Source: Sipunculus nudus
Taxonomy: Eukaryota > Annelida > Sipuncula > Golfingiida > Sipunculidae
Length of the DNA: 64,000 bases
NCBI GenBank assembly: GCA_026874595.1
Contig: CM049308.1
Span: 42,541,327 to 42,605,326, forward strand
Direction: 5' to 3'
Shown piece by piece: positions 45,599 to 58,089 of this stretch. A model generated the notes under the pieces. That model made no database searches. It worked only from the letters and a program-made list of their open reading frames with translations, and was not told the DNA's origin. How positions within the stretch are numbered: position 1 is the first letter of the stretch; each line of letters begins with the position of its first letter. The translations under genes were made by a program, and so were the position numbers.

Positions 45599-47499
45599 AT
45601 GCAAGAAGATGAACAAGGAGGAATTCTAGATACTATGCTGGATGATACAGAACTCACAGGAAATGATATAATGTCAGTAGCTCCAGGAGAAGGACAAAAG
45701 CCTTTGAGTCTGTTTCAAGACAAAGATTCAGAATATATCTCGTTTCCAACAATATTCTGCGGCGAAAGGAGATTAAGTAATGATGAAAGAAAAGTAGCTG
45801 TTCATTACAGTGACATATTCAAGTGGGAACCAGAGCACTTGACCGTAGAGTTGCAGCAAATGTTCCAAATCTTTTCTACAAAATGAAGAAATTACAGATT
45901 GAACAAATTACAGGAAAAGTTAGCCTAGCAATTTGACGATGCAAGACAAAGGGGAAAAATATTCAGTTCAGGATGTTTTGAATGAAAGCACTGTCAATGA
46001 ATTGACAAGATTGGATGAAGGCTACAGAATTTTCAGATCCATACGAACTCTCCTCCATATTTTGAAACACGCAAGAAAGACCTTTTTGCATGATTAGACA
46101 ACTAGGATTGCCAACATGGTTTATATCACTATCAGCTGCAGACACCCATTGGGAAGACCTGCTCATCATCCTGGGTAAACTGATCAATGGGAAAACTTAT
46201 TCAAGTGATGATATCACACAAATGGATTGGATAAATAAAACACGATTGGTGAAGGCTGATCCTGTAACATGTGTCCGATATTTTGATCATAGAGTTCATT
46301 CATTTATTCACACTGTTTTACGAAGTACGTATTCACCTCTTGGAACTCTCAAAGACTTTTTTTACAGAGTTGAATTTCAGCAGCGTGGCTCTCCACATAT
46401 TCATATGCTCATGTGGATTGATAATGCACCGATTTATGGTAAACATGAACATGATGTTGTCACAAAATACATTGATGACCATGTTACTTGCTCCACAAAT
46501 GATATGGTCCATCAAGACCTAATCGATCTACAAACACACAGGCATTCTAGATCTTGCAGAAAGAAAGGAAAGCCAGTCTGCCGCTTTAACTTTCCAATGC
46601 CACCCATGCCACAAACTAAAATTCTCGAACCTCATGACACTGAAGTTGATGAAAAACACAAACAGAACTACCAAAAGATCTCACAAGCACTTGCAAGCTT
46701 AAATGTTGACAATGACCTGTCCTTTCATGATTTTCTAATAAGTTTAGAAGTCTCTCTAGATGACTACTACATGGCCTTGTGTACATCCATTAAAGGTCCA
46801 AAAGTATTCCTAAAAAGATCACCATCTGAAATAAAAATCAATGGATATATGAGACTTTTGTTTACTGCATGGAAAGCTAACCATGATCTGCAGTTTATAC
46901 TTGACCCTTATGCATGTGCAACATACATAGTTTCCTATGTAAGCAAAAGTCAAAGGGGAATGAGTGCTTTGCTAGATGCCGCTTGTAAAGAAGCCAAAAA
47001 AGACGGAAAAAATCTAAGACAGCAGGTGAGAGATATGGGAAATCAGTTCTTAAATGCTGTTGAAACAAGTGCTCAGGAAGCAGCATATCTGGTATTACAA
47101 CTACCAATGACAAGAGCCACCAGAGATGTCATATTTTTACCCACTGCCTCTCCAGATGAAAGAACATTTTTACTTAAAAGTAAAGAACAGCTTGAGCAGC
47201 TTCCACAAGATTCAACAGATATTGCAGCAAGTAATATCATCAATAGATATTCAAAGCGGCCTAGAGCATTTGAAAATTGGTGTCTGGCTGACTATGCATC
47301 ACAGATTAATATTAAATACCCTGTGGACACGGCAGATGATGTGTTTCTTGACAACACTGAAGATCTTGACATCACAAATCAAAATGAAGTAAATGCTGGT
47401 GTAAACACCGAAAAAAAAACTCAGTATAACCTTGCCAAATGGTACAACATACACTTGCAGACAGATTCCAAGAGTACTCAGATATGTTCGGTATACTGA
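45599..47499 (+). pseudogene. Helentron Rep (HUH endonuclease) region
   Basis: 45599-45886 encodes APGEGQKPLSLFQDKDSEY and SFPTIFCGERR, the usual lead-in. After a broken stretch (45887-46089), 46090-47499 encodes the Helitron-like N domain and Rep. The metal-binding HUH motif is QQRGSPHIHMLMW (H103 and H105 of that frame). The two catalytic tyrosines are in ATYIVSYVSKSQ (Y279, Y283, with K286). Rep nicks and rejoins DNA during rolling-circle transposition. Catalytic residues are intact even though the frame is broken on both sides. Confidence 0.85.
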
Positions 47500-49390
47500 G
47501 AAAATAGACCCAGAAAACTGCTATCGTGAGAGACTACTGTTGTTCTCACCATGGAGAGATGAAACCAAAGATCTTTTAAATGGTTCAAAACATATTCTGA
47601 ACAATATAACAAGAAGAAAATACAAATTGAGTTCAAAAGAATACAGTATGAACACAATGCAGATGTTTTGCAAGAAGCACAGGACCAAGCTGAACATGAC
47701 CATCCAACTGAATATGCACATATAGCTCCTACAACTGAACATGCTGAGAATGAAGATGCCAATCAGTCACCAGTTCCCAGGGAGGAGTTTGCATTTTTTT
47801 ACCCAGAAAGGTCAGATAACATGCAGAACTATGATTTGACTGCTGACCTTGGACTGCCACCGAGAACTTCTGTACAAGAACCACTCACATTGCCTGGCAG
47901 AATACCTGATGTTGAATACAAACAGTTAATACAGGGTCTAAATGAGAAACAACTCACAGTCTTCAAACACATCATCAAACATGTGAAATGTTCAAGTACA
48001 CCTTTACATGTATTTTTAACTGGTGGCGCAGGTGATGGTAAATCAGTTTTGCTCAGAGCAATCTTTCAAGCCTTGCATCGTCACTTATGTGGCACTGAAG
48101 GTGACAATCCATTGGACTGCAAGATACTGGTTACTGCACCTACAGGAAAGGTTGATTACAATGTTCAAGGATCCACATTACATAACACTTTTCGAATAGA
48201 TCCAAACAAAGGGTTTGATTACAGAAAATTGTCATCAGACATCCTGAACATACTGAGGACTCAGTATAGACACCTTCAGATATTAATGATTGATGAAATA
48301 AGCATGGTAGGAAATCGCATGTTCAATTTAGTAAATTTGCATCTTCAAGAAATTAAAGGCAACAAAGAACCATTTGGTGGCACCCATGTAATTGTCATTG
48401 GAGACCTCTTCCAACTGCAACCAGTACTGGACAACTCGATTTTCACTAACTTGTCTGATAATTATGGACCTCTTGCACTAAACTTGTGGGTAGACCTATT
48501 TCATATGTATGAACTTACTGAAATCATGCGGCAAAAATATGATCATGATTTTGCACAACTTTTGAACAGACTACGTGAAGGACAGCAGACAAAAGGTGAC
48601 ATTGATACCCTTAAATCTTGTTTTGTCAGTACCAACAGTTCATATCCATTACAAACTACACATTTGTTCACAAACAGTACTTCTGTGGACAATCATAATA
48701 TGCAATTTTTCCAATGTACAAACACAACTCAAGTAATAATAACTGCAGTTGACACGGTAATAACAGATGTCACAGAATATGTTAAGAAGGATGTTCTTTC
48801 AAGAATTCCTGATAACCCATCAAAAACTGCAGGTTTGCTGAAAAACGCTTCCGATCGCTGTTGATTTACCATATGATATCACCTGCAATATAGCAGTTCA
48901 AGATGGAATCACTAATGGTTGTTCTTGCATATTGAAGCACATACAATATCTGCATAGCAAAAGTGTACCAAGTATTCTTTAGGTTCAGTTTGAAGATTCA
49001 AACATTGGTTCAGACACTAGGAGAAATTATGCCACCTTTCACACTCCAGCAATATCAAAAGAATGGATACCACTTTTTGTCACCAAGCGCACCATTCCAT
49101 ACTGGCAGGAGACATATACTGGTTACTCGTTCTCAATTTCCTATAAAAATTGGTGCTGCAAAAACAATATGGAAGGCACAAGGCAGTTCACTTGATCAGG
49201 TGGTTGTCGATATGAAAAGTACCAGAAAACTGAGGCATGCACATTATGTTGCTTGGAGTAGGGCAAGAAAAATGGATGGCTTGTGTGTATTAAATTTAGA
49301 TGAAAACAAAATATCAACTGATCCAAAGGTGACAAATGAAATGACCAGACTGCGAAATGATGCTAAACTTGCTCTTAATTTCATACCACC
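47432..49390 (+). pseudogene. Helentron PIF1-like helicase
   Basis: A Rep-helicase linker (RVLRYVRYTEKIDPENCYRE) is in the 47432 frame. The helicase follows in the 47668 frame: LNEKQLTVFKHIIKH, Walker A GGAGDGKS (119-126 of that frame), LMIDEISMVG (Walker B), VIGDLFQLQPV, and YELTEIMRQKYDHDF. Two further frame changes occur at about 48850 and 49137. The C-terminal motifs are KTIWKAQG (usually TxHKxQG, so the His is Trp here) and HYVAWSRARK. PIF1-family 5'-3' helicase would displace the transposon strand. Non-functional in this copy. Confidence 0.85.
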
Positions 49391-50093
49391 AGCATCTGTA
49401 CCAACTGATACACTCAAAATAATATACCATAACACAAGATCTCTTCTTTTGCATTTCCAAGATGTGATATCTGATTGTCATTTCCTAAATACCCATATCA
49501 TTGCTTTGGCTGAAACTCGTTTGTGTTCCTTTGACACTGATGATCAGTATTGTATCCCAAATTTCCAACTGATTCGAAATGATCATCAAATAGCAGGTTT
49601 AACATGTCCTTCAAAAAGACCACACTATGGATTAGCATTCTATGTGCACAAAGACCTCTGCCCATTCATTGAAGTGCTTCATCATTCCAGTGGAAACATT
49701 GATGCAACTATATTATTGATAAATACTCAAAAGTGTTCTTTACAGCTGATTAGTCTGTACAGATCCCCTAAGTCAAAACTATCAGACTTTATTTCTAAGC
49801 TTGCCCAACTTATTACACATGTTGATCTCCAAAAACCACCGTTAGTAATAGGAGATTTCAAAATTGATGTTACTAAAGAAAGCAATTTATCAGCCTTGAA
49901 TAACCTCTCACATCTTTTACACTGTCAACAGCTTGTAACAGAAAAGACAACTGATCATGGAAGTATTATTGATCTGGTGTTTTCAAATTTCCCTCATGCT
50001 ACAACTTCAACGATAGAAGCTCCATGGTCTGATCACAAAGCCTTGTTTACACTTGTTCAAAGGAGTGTTTTCCAGTTTCATCTAGATTGGTAA
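49391..50093 (+). pseudogene. Helentron C-terminal APE-like endonuclease
   Basis: In frame with the end of the helicase, the chain continues with IIYHNTRSLLLHFQDV, IIALAETRL, ISLYRSP, VIGDFKIDV, IIDLVFSNF and WSDHKALF, then a stop at 50091. This is the apurinic-type endonuclease domain (N, E, D and SDH motifs present) carried by Helentrons and shared with LINEs. The catalytic Asn of GDFN is replaced by Lys (GDFK), which should impair it. This segment has no internal stop. Confidence 0.85.
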
Positions 50094-50119
50094 ATTTTAT
50101 ATTTGTTATTAAATCTTTT

Positions 50120-50330
50120 AGAGGCCTTAATGTATTTGTTTTTAAAAATATTCAAATTTTTCCTGTTAGTGCTGTGGATTTAATTTTCACAGCATGTACA
50201 CATAAGCATTTCATCTGTTAAAATCTGAAATTTGAAACCAATTGATCAAAAACTGTAGATTTCATTCAAGTTTTCAAGCACCAGGTCTTGACTGTTTACA
50301 TCAAGTCAGTATAAATGCAGTGTGCCAGGC
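50120..50330 (+). mobile_element. Family A fragment (left of solo LTR)
   Basis: CTGTGGATTTAATTTTCACA, AATCTGAAATTTGAAACCAA and TTTTCAAGCACCAGGTC are family A interior. The text continues after the LTR-like insertion at 51109. Confidence 0.65.
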
Positions 50331-51108
50331 TGTAGGTTCCCAAGGAAATACACAACAGCAGATTACAGCAATACGTGGTTTATTTAATATATCTCGAGCT
50401 GGGTTGAACTTGCTTGCGCTCAGTTCAAGTCCCAGTCTCTTTCTGGCCTCCTCTCCACGGTACATACATGCAGATCTATCAAATACAAGGGGTTGTCCAA
50501 TCAGGATCTTGTACGGAAGCTCATTATAATATAAATTAAAAGAAATGTTCCAGTGTAACATTAATCAATGTGGGGCCGTGTCAGGCCTAAGCGCAATTAG
50601 CACACAATAGAACATAAGAGCGAATGCACAAAGTGAAATTACTACAGTAATTACGTGAGTGTGCGGCACCTCAATTAGGATTTCTTTGGCCGCTGACACT
50701 TGTACAGAGGGGTAATTAACCCTGGCGGCTTTGCTTTACATATACAATCAAGATCTAAACCGCACGATGTGTGAATAGAGTCACAATTGAGGCAGAAATT
50801 AGTGTACAGCTTCATACAAAATACATACACTGCACCAGAAGCTTACACAAAGAGTAAATTCAAATAGCTTAAAACATTCACGGTTCAAGAACATACCAAG
50901 TTCTCATGAGAACATAATATTACATAATTCATAGCACTACGGTGGACATGCATATTCCTGTGAAACTACTGAATACTACATTGTAATGAAAATTGTACAT
51001 TAAGACAAATATAATCCCTTAATGACGAATTGTTAATACATCAGAATAAAATCGGAATAAAATATACATATGCCATATCTTAACATATTCTTTGAAAGAA
51101 TATTTGCA
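50331..51108. mobile_element. Solo LTR-like insertion, 778 bp
   Basis: The insert begins TGTAGGTTCCC and ends ATTTGCA, that is TG...CA. AGGC stands on both sides (50327-50330 and 51109-51112). The family A copy at about 13945-13970 (CCAGGCTGTTACATAACACC) shows the empty site. An AATAAA occurs near the right end (about 51056). There is no coding sequence. It is more CpG-rich than the surrounding DNA. A 4-bp duplication and TG/CA ends fit an LTR retrotransposon remnant after LTR-LTR recombination; no internal region is present to confirm. Confidence 0.5.
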
Positions 51109-52080
51109 AGGCTGTTACATAACACCTTCACTTCTAACCTACTGCCTCTGTGAGTGTCTGGGTCAGGCTGGGTCAGGCAGTAATTAGCAGAGAGCCTCTC
51201 TCTCTCTTATCTCTCTCTCTCAGGCAGTCTAGCTCTCTCTCTCTCTCTCTCTCTTTTTCTCTCCATGACAGTCTAGCTCTCTCTATCTGTAAACCAAATA
51301 ATTAGCTATAAATGTTGAAGCAATTTAGAAATGTGAATCAATTGAAATAATCACAATAACATACATATGTTATACTGTAAATGTATAGTAACATTTTTAA
51401 ACCTGGAAAAAACTGATGTAATGAAAAAAAGAAATTAATGCAAATATTGTTAATTATTCTGGCCCAGTAGAATGGGAAAAAAATTATTTGTTTTCTTTCT
51501 CCATCTGTCTGCCTGTTTTAATTTTTTAATGATTATGAATAAACTTTTTTTCTTATAAGCACTGTTAAATTAAATTTCATATCCTTTATGTATATGCAAG
51601 GGTGTTTTAACTCCCACCATCCCCTTCTTCACCCAACTGAGTCCTTGCTTCTTGGCACTGTGAACGATAGTTCAATTGCTATAGCATTAAATTTTAATCA
51701 TTAAAGAAAATATCTACAGAGAGACAGAGGTGTTGTATCTCCAGTCATAACCTCCCCCTTCCCGTCAAGTCATTCCACCTGTGAACAGGGGATATAATGG
51801 CAACTTTATACATATCATAAAATTAAAAAAAAGGTTTATTAAATAAATTTGATCTCATTAGACAAATGTGTAAACTGTTGAACTATCAAAAAGGTAATCA
51901 ATGGAAATGCAAGGTCATATCTTAAAATATTATTTGCAAAAATTTCTTCAATTATATCAACCAACCATGTCCTAGATAACCTCTTCCTCTCAAACTTAAT
52001 CTACATTTCATAATATTTTAGATGTTAACCTTACAAGTACTGTTCTGTGCTCTGTCCCCCCCCCCCCCCCCTCCTTTTTT
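51109..52080 (+). mobile_element. Family A 3'-half fragment (right of solo LTR)
   Basis: It continues CTGTTACATAACACCTTCAC and TCAGGCTGGGTCAGGCAGTA, matching 13960-14030. A (CT)n microsatellite at 51220-51260 and the poly-C block near 52057-52070 follow. It is cut by a fresh head at 52081. Confidence 0.65.
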
Positions 52081-54225
52081 TAGCTAGCTGACTATAAGTC
52101 GTCTGAGCTATAGTTGTGGTCGATTGTCCGTCATCCATCCGTCCGTCCGTCCGTCTGTCCGTCCATCCGTAGATGTGGCACTTTTTGAAACCGTAAGACC
52201 TAGGAATCCAAAATTTGGCATAATGTTAGATGTCCCCAAGATCTCCTACCAAGCCGAAAACTGGGTCTTTGCGACTACGTTCCTTTGAGAAATTAAAGAA
52301 AAACCTCAATTTTTTATTAAAAATCTATTTTCACACTTCAGGACTGCCTAATATCAAAACCACTCATCTGTTTTTCCTCATATATACCATAAATATTCCT
52401 CTATATAGTTCCTATGTACATGCCAGAAAATATGTCTGTATTATATAATTTGAAAAAGTTATGGGCCCAAACATAATGCATTTTGTAAAAAATCAGGAAA
52501 GATATTTGATCACTTAACAAAAAACAGGTTAAAGCTATGGACTTTTTTTTCCAGTAATATAACTTTAATTAATCAAAATTAAATTGTATACCCAAAATTA
52601 GATCAAAATCTTTTAAATTTTTTAAAATATTAACTAAAATAAAAAATTGGTACCTTAAATTTTGCCAAACTTTGACCATGGCACGTTTTTTTCCTATAAG
52701 TACATTTGATTTAATTTTCACAGCCAGTTTACATATGGATTTAATCTGATGAATTTTGAATTTGAAAGTATAAGCTTAAAAAATAGTCTAGCTATTGAAG
52801 TTTTTTAGAAGACTTAATGTATTTGTATTTTCTAGCATCATGACCCTACTTTTGTTTACCTGGTAATCCAAAAATTGGCATAATTTTAGATGTAATTGTA
52901 AATATTCATATTCTTCCATACATTTCCTATGTACATACCAAAATTTAGGTCAGTATTGCATAATTTGTTGAAGTTATAGGCCCAAACATAATGCACTTTG
53001 TAAAAAATCAGGATATATATTTATCACTTAACATAAGAATGGCTGAGACTTTTTATCAGGAATATAACATCATTTAATCAAGATTCAATTGTATACGGAA
53101 AATTAGATCTGAAATTTGCAAATTTTTTAAGTTATTTGCATAAATATAAAATCAGTACCTTAAATTTTGCCCAACTTTGGCCACGGCACAATTTTTTCCT
53201 GTAAGAACTGTGGATGTTATTTTCACAGCATGTACACATAAGGATTTAATCTGTTAAAATCTTAAATATGAAAAATAAAAGCTGCAAAATTAGGCTAGTT
53301 ATTGAATTTGTTTGGAGGCTCCTGTTGTATTCCCTTAGATTGTCAAGCAGTCCACTGAGGTCACTGTAGGTCATTCAATGCAACTCTCTATGCTCCCCAG
53401 GCTGTTATGTAATCCCATCACTCCGGCAAGCCCTCTCTCTTGTTGAGCATGATCAGGCTGCCAGCATAAATACCACAGGGAGCCTTTCTCTCCCCCCCCC
53501 CCCCCCCCCCATTCTGTTGACAGACCTGTACTCTAAACAAGATGAATCTTATAATTTCAGCGATGAACAGTAACAACAGAGAACCCACAGCTTGGATACA
53601 CAGGACTAATATGCAAGACAAAGCTAATAATTTTAATGTTAAAAAATTCTTTTTGTTGAGACTTGGACAATTTTGATTTTTTTTTAAGAAAAAGATGTTC
53701 AGGAATTTAATCCTAATATTCATATATGGTAAAACATTAGGACCTAATGAAAGTGCTAACTGACAAGATTTAACAAGATATAAATACTTTGTAGCATTTC
53801 GTTCATATCTCTTAAAGTTGGTGGGGCCTAGTTATCTAGTTTTTAAAATTAGAAATATTGGTCAAACGTTGTGGGATTAATTTTTAACTCATATGGCCAT
53901 ATATTTAACTTTTGAAAAATTAATTACCTTCACACATTATTTGTTTATGAAATGGAACTTTTATATGACACTTACCGTAAGCCCATTTTTTACCTTGGTG
54001 AATCACTAAATGGTTTTAGGCCAAAGGTTTCATTTATTACACAGTCCATATGCTTTAGCTCATGTCCATTATTCTATAATTTACAGAGTTTCACTTAAGC
54101 TGGGCCATTTTCTCTTAGCTTTTCAAATGGTAATATACATGGAAAAACCATAAGAAACAAAAATATTTTGCAGTTACTAATATTTTCCATAATTCAGCTG
54201 AGCGACGTGACCCATAGGCCCCTTG
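52081..54225 (+). mobile_element. Family A element, near-complete copy
   Basis: The head is TAGCTAGCTGACTATAAGTC then GTCTGAGCTATAG, followed by a GTCCGTCC tract at 52130-52170. Two halves, a poly-C region near 53492-53510, and the 3' end ATTCAGCTGAGCGACGTGAC ... CCTTG at 54225 follow. It has the same order as the copy at 11060 but is shorter. Confidence 0.7.
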
Positions 54226-54397
54226 TTTTAAAATATGCTAGTCCGAAACTTGCAGGTCCGCAAAGTCCATTTCGCTGAAACCATAATGACTAAGGTAGAT
54301 ATGCAGGACATAAGAGGATCAATATTAAATTTTAAAAATAATCCTCCATTTATACTCCCAATCTTTGCACAGGTTCGCATTAGGCCTGTAGGCCTTG
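54226..54397 (+). mobile_element. Family F 3' end
   Basis: CACAGGTTCGC at 54368-54378 is the perfect inverse of the family F head GCGAACCTGTG. It is followed by ATT, the AGGCC-TGTA-GGCCT hairpin and TTG before TTC. The 5' part here (GGTCCGCAAAGTCC) is not clearly family F. A GGCGCTGCACTCGCC piece after it recurs at about 55965. Confidence 0.55.
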
Positions 54398-54580
54398 TTC
54401 ATTTTCCGGATATGGCCTATAGGGGGCGCTGCACTCGCCCCTCCCCTATATATATTTTTTGGCCATATATACAAAGCTATAAACCTCAATTACAGAAACT
54501 ATGACTTATTGTCTTCTTCTGAATCTACTCGATAACCTGAGTAAGTCATCTGGTCTTATTCTTGTGTCACTTTTTCAGTA

Positions 54581-55788
54581 CCGTAAAATCTGTGAAATTT
54601 CGTACCTCGATGAATTTCGTACACCGTCTTTTCTTCAGTAACCATAATTATTAAAATGACATGTTAAATTTCGAACTGCCGATGGTCTGTTACGCCATAT
54701 CTGACTTTAGCAGGACTGCAGTGAATCTAACACTGACATAACCTCACCCTGTTATCTGGTTTTGAACAAGCCTACCGGTCCGATCGATGTGAATGCCATG
54801 CTACTGATAATTAATATGAATAATATGAAAACATCATATAGAATGTCATTGGACTGAAAACTAAGATTTTTGTTTCAGTGACAATAGAAAAAAACTTAAA
54901 ATATCTCTAATGTGAGTCGCTTATTTGTCCTGGATGCGAGCGACACGCCGTGAATAACTGACGTCTGACAGACGTCCATGAAGTTTGACGGAGGTTGGAA
55001 ATTGGATAATCAGGATTAACTCCGTAAATGATTTCAAGACCACTAGCTTTTTGTGCACCGTAAAGGGGGATTTCCGTGTGTAAGCCAGGTTCAATTTGGT
55101 CTTTCAAGCAAGCTTAGTGCTCCGGTGTGTGTAATGCCAATTTTAATCAGTATGAAAATTAATGCTAATTTCCATTAAAACATTAAAAATAAACCTCTTG
55201 AATGTCACACCAGAACGACTCAGTTTCGAGTACCCGGGTACCGTATCACCCAACAATCAAGTCACACGAGATCAAACGGTACATCAAAGCGCTGGCAGAC
55301 GTTCATGAAGTTTAACGGAGGTTGGATATTTGATATTGGAAAATCAGGACCGATTAACTCTTTAAGTGATCTCAAGACTCTAGCTTTTTGTGCACCATCA
55401 GTGGGGATTTCCATGCGTAAGCCACCTGAAAAACGATCTTTCCGGGCAAAGCCCCGGATATCACGCAAGCATGTACGGGTGTCGAGCTTCATGACAGGAT
55501 TAAATCCTTCTGATATACTTTCCAGATTCCTTTTTCCAAAGTGATTTAATATAAAATAAACAACACAAGTATAGAAAAAAATGTTTTTTTTCATGAAACT
55601 TCATGGTTCACACGGATGAATGCAAAACCGGCGAGTGAATACTTGAGGCTCCTATTATCGCCCACTGCCGACGAGGCATCTTAACCTGTCAAGACCATAA
55701 TTTTAAAACTGCTGAAATGGACTGTAAAATTTCGGACTTCCACAAATTTAATTATTTTTTTCTGTACAAAATTTCACAGATTTTACGG
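54581..55788. mobile_element. Non-autonomous TA-flanked DNA transposon with ~27-bp inverted ends
   Basis: Left end CCGTAAAATCTGTGAAATTT and right end AAATTTCACAGATTTTACGG are inverse copies. Extended outward to 27 bp they differ at about one position. TA stands on both sides, as in Tc1/mariner-type insertions. The interior holds two diverged direct copies of an about 150-bp block, GACGTCCATGAAGTTTGACG at about 54972 and GACGTTCATGAAGTTTAACG at about 55300. On the minus strand both can be read as similar peptides (EIPLYGAQKA and EIPTDGAQKA, PISN). No transposase is visible. Confidence 0.7.
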
Positions 55789-55799
55789 TATGTCTGTCT

Positions 55800-56690
55800 G
55801 TTTGTAAGTGATCCTAAATTTCGCCAGCTTGCTGGATATTGCTTCTTGCAGTTAGCAATTTTCATGACACAGTTTTGCAGGAATCCTTTTATCGAACTGG
55901 AAAATTTTATTTCTTACATTAATGTCTCAAAAGAAATTTTTAATTTTTGGGGTATGGTCGCTAGGGGACGCTGCGGTTGAACCTCCACGCCATATCATTT
56001 TTTGGCCATATCTCCGACACTATAAACTCTTCCTACTAAAACTATAGCTCATTTTGCTTCTCTTTACGTTCCCCACTTTTATCTGGTAGTCTGTTATCTC
56101 ATGTGTGTCAATATATCTGTCTGTTTTGAGCTATGTCTGCTTTCATGTTCTTTTGTGTGATATATGTCATTCAAAAGACCAAAATTTCCAGCAATCGCTC
56201 TGAAAGTCATTCAATTGATAGAAAACCGACAGTTTGTCCTGTTTGTCCGTCTGTCTGCATTTCGGTCCGGCAAGCTCTCGACCTATGGTTGTCTAGTTTG
56301 TTTGTTTGTCTGCGCTCTCCTGGCCACAATTTTGCAGCAATGGACATGAAACTTACAGCATTGATTGACAACCCAAAGTCCTGGAAACCTATTGTTTTTA
56401 GTCAACATCGCATCATGGTGAAGGTCAAGGTCATGGAAAGTATGCAATACAGTTTTTGCTCCATAACTTTGTAATAAATGGTCGTAGCCACTTAAACCAT
56501 AGCTTGTTTTATTCGTCATTCCATGGCCTTTTATTTGATGGGTACCTGACTCAAATGCTGTTACCATGGTTACGCATTTTTGGGTTAAAACTTGATAATT
56601 TGAAAATAGTCATGCTACATTTTCTTTCTTTGTCAATTTTTAAGCTACAGACGTCTGGTTTTGGTCATTATGTAGCTTATAGGCAGCTTG
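55800..56690 (+). other. Intronic repeat remnants
   Basis: GGTCGCTAGGGGACGCTGCG at about 55958 echoes 54415. 56230-56450 has TGTCCGTCTGTC-type text and GTCAAGGTCATGGAA. No gene or defined element is recognised. Confidence 0.35.
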
Positions 56691-57560
56691 ACGTGATAAA
56701 ACTAAAAGTCTCACCAAATTCCCGCACTAGATCTGGTCAAACATGAAAAAACGAGATTTCACGGAAACGCTTTTAACTCAGCGACTTTTTAAGGTAGACC
56801 GGTCTGGTTTTCGGCATTTCATAACATTTTGCCAGCCTGACATGATAAAACTGCAAGACTGGCCAAATCTCGCACCATATCTCGTTTAACGAGAAAAAAT
56901 GAGATTTCACGGAAATACTTATAACTCGGGGACTTTTACAGCTACACAGGTCTAGTTTTCGGTATTTCGTAACATTTTGCCAGCTTGAAATGATAAAACT
57001 ACAAGTCTCATCAAATCTCGCACCATATGTTGTCAAACAAGAAAAAACGAGATTTCACAGAAATGCTTATAACTCAGCGACTTTTACAGCTACACAGGTC
57101 TAGTTTTCAGCATTTCATAACATATGACCAGCTTGACACGCCAGAAAAGAAATCAGGCAAAATCTCGCACCATATCTTGTCTAGAGAGAAAAAACAAGAT
57201 ATCATGGAAATGCTTATAACTAGGCGACTTTATTTGGTCAAATGTGGAAAAACGAGATTTCACAGAAATGCATATAAGTCGGCAACTTTTACGGCTAGAC
57301 AGGTCTAGTTTTTGCCATTTCATAACATTTGGACAGCTTGGCGTGACAAACCTGCAAGACTGGCCAAATCTGGCACCATATCTCGTCAAACGATAAAAAA
57401 CGAGATTTCACAGAAATGCTAATAACTCAGCGACTTTTACAGCTAGACAGCTAGTTTTCAGCATTTCAAAACATTTGGCCAGCTTGACATGACAAATCCG
57501 AAAACTTCTCACTGCTTCTTGTCAAAAGAGATTAACGGGATTTCATGGAAAAGTTTGAAC
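56690..57560. repeat. ~147-bp tandem array, five to six units
   Basis: AAACGAGATTTCAC(A/G)GAAA marks unit starts at about 56752, 56897, 57044, 57190 (AACAAGATATCATG), a partial at 57250, and 57400. Each unit has GCGACTTTTACAGCTA-ACAG, TTTCATAACATTTGGCCAGC and AATCTCGCACCATATCTCGT. There is no head or tail, and it looks satellite-like. Confidence 0.75.
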
Positions 57561-57719
57561 TTGGTCCCTTTTACACTAGAAAGGTGTGCAGCTATTCAAG
57601 GTCAGCATGCATACATAAACGAATTATTTGTTTCTGCTGCCCCCACAATGTTGCTCATTCATATGACTGTTTCTACATGCACTCTCTGTCTATCTGTCTG
57701 TATTATTTCCATTTCCGAC

Positions 57720-58089
57720 AAGCGCGTGACCTCTGGTCATCTTGTGGACTGTTTCATCAGTTCCTGCAGACTGGTGGTGCCACCTGGATTTTTTTTTTCG
57801 AATATTTAAACATTTTTCTCTACTTTTGAGACCTTCAAAGATGCTGTCGTCCATTAACAGGGAATAAATTGTAACCATTCAACCTAGAATCTTCTTATTT
57901 AACATGCAGGGAGGTCCATGAAAAAATCTCCTTCGAAACCCCGAAATTAATTCTCTGGTACCCATATCCTTTGAGCTATGCTTCAGTTAAATGGGGTTAC
58001 CAGTTACAAAATTTGGCAGTCAGATGATAAAATTCCTTTTGTAAATGTCTTCCTAATTAGCTGAGCGTCATGAACCCTGGGTCACTCGT
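57720..58089 (+). mobile_element. Family B 3' end fragment
   Basis: GTTCCTGCAGACTGGTGGTG and the family B text (AACCTAGAATCTTCTTATTT, CATATCCTTTGAGCTATG) run to a 3' terminus TTAGCTGAGCGTCATGAACC ... at about 58089. This gives the family B tail missing from the array at 32764-36120. Confidence 0.55.

Larger units (their letters stand above)
42031..50110 (+). mobile_element. Helentron-type rolling-circle transposon, degenerate
   Basis: In order on the plus strand: a T-tract and an 8-bp-stem hairpin (GGTTCAGG-TAGT-CCTGAACC, 42047-42066), tandem arrays, a cysteine-protease-like domain, charged repeats, a DUF6570-like region, HUH Rep, PIF1-like helicase, and APE-like endonuclease. Protease plus Rep-helicase plus endonuclease is the known Helentron layout, as opposed to canonical Helitrons. 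At least seven frame changes and several stops separate the parts, so it is a dead copy. Exact ends are uncertain. Family A sequence resumes at about 50130-50160. It could have supplied enzymes for the non-autonomous families around it; that is inference. Confidence 0.85.
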
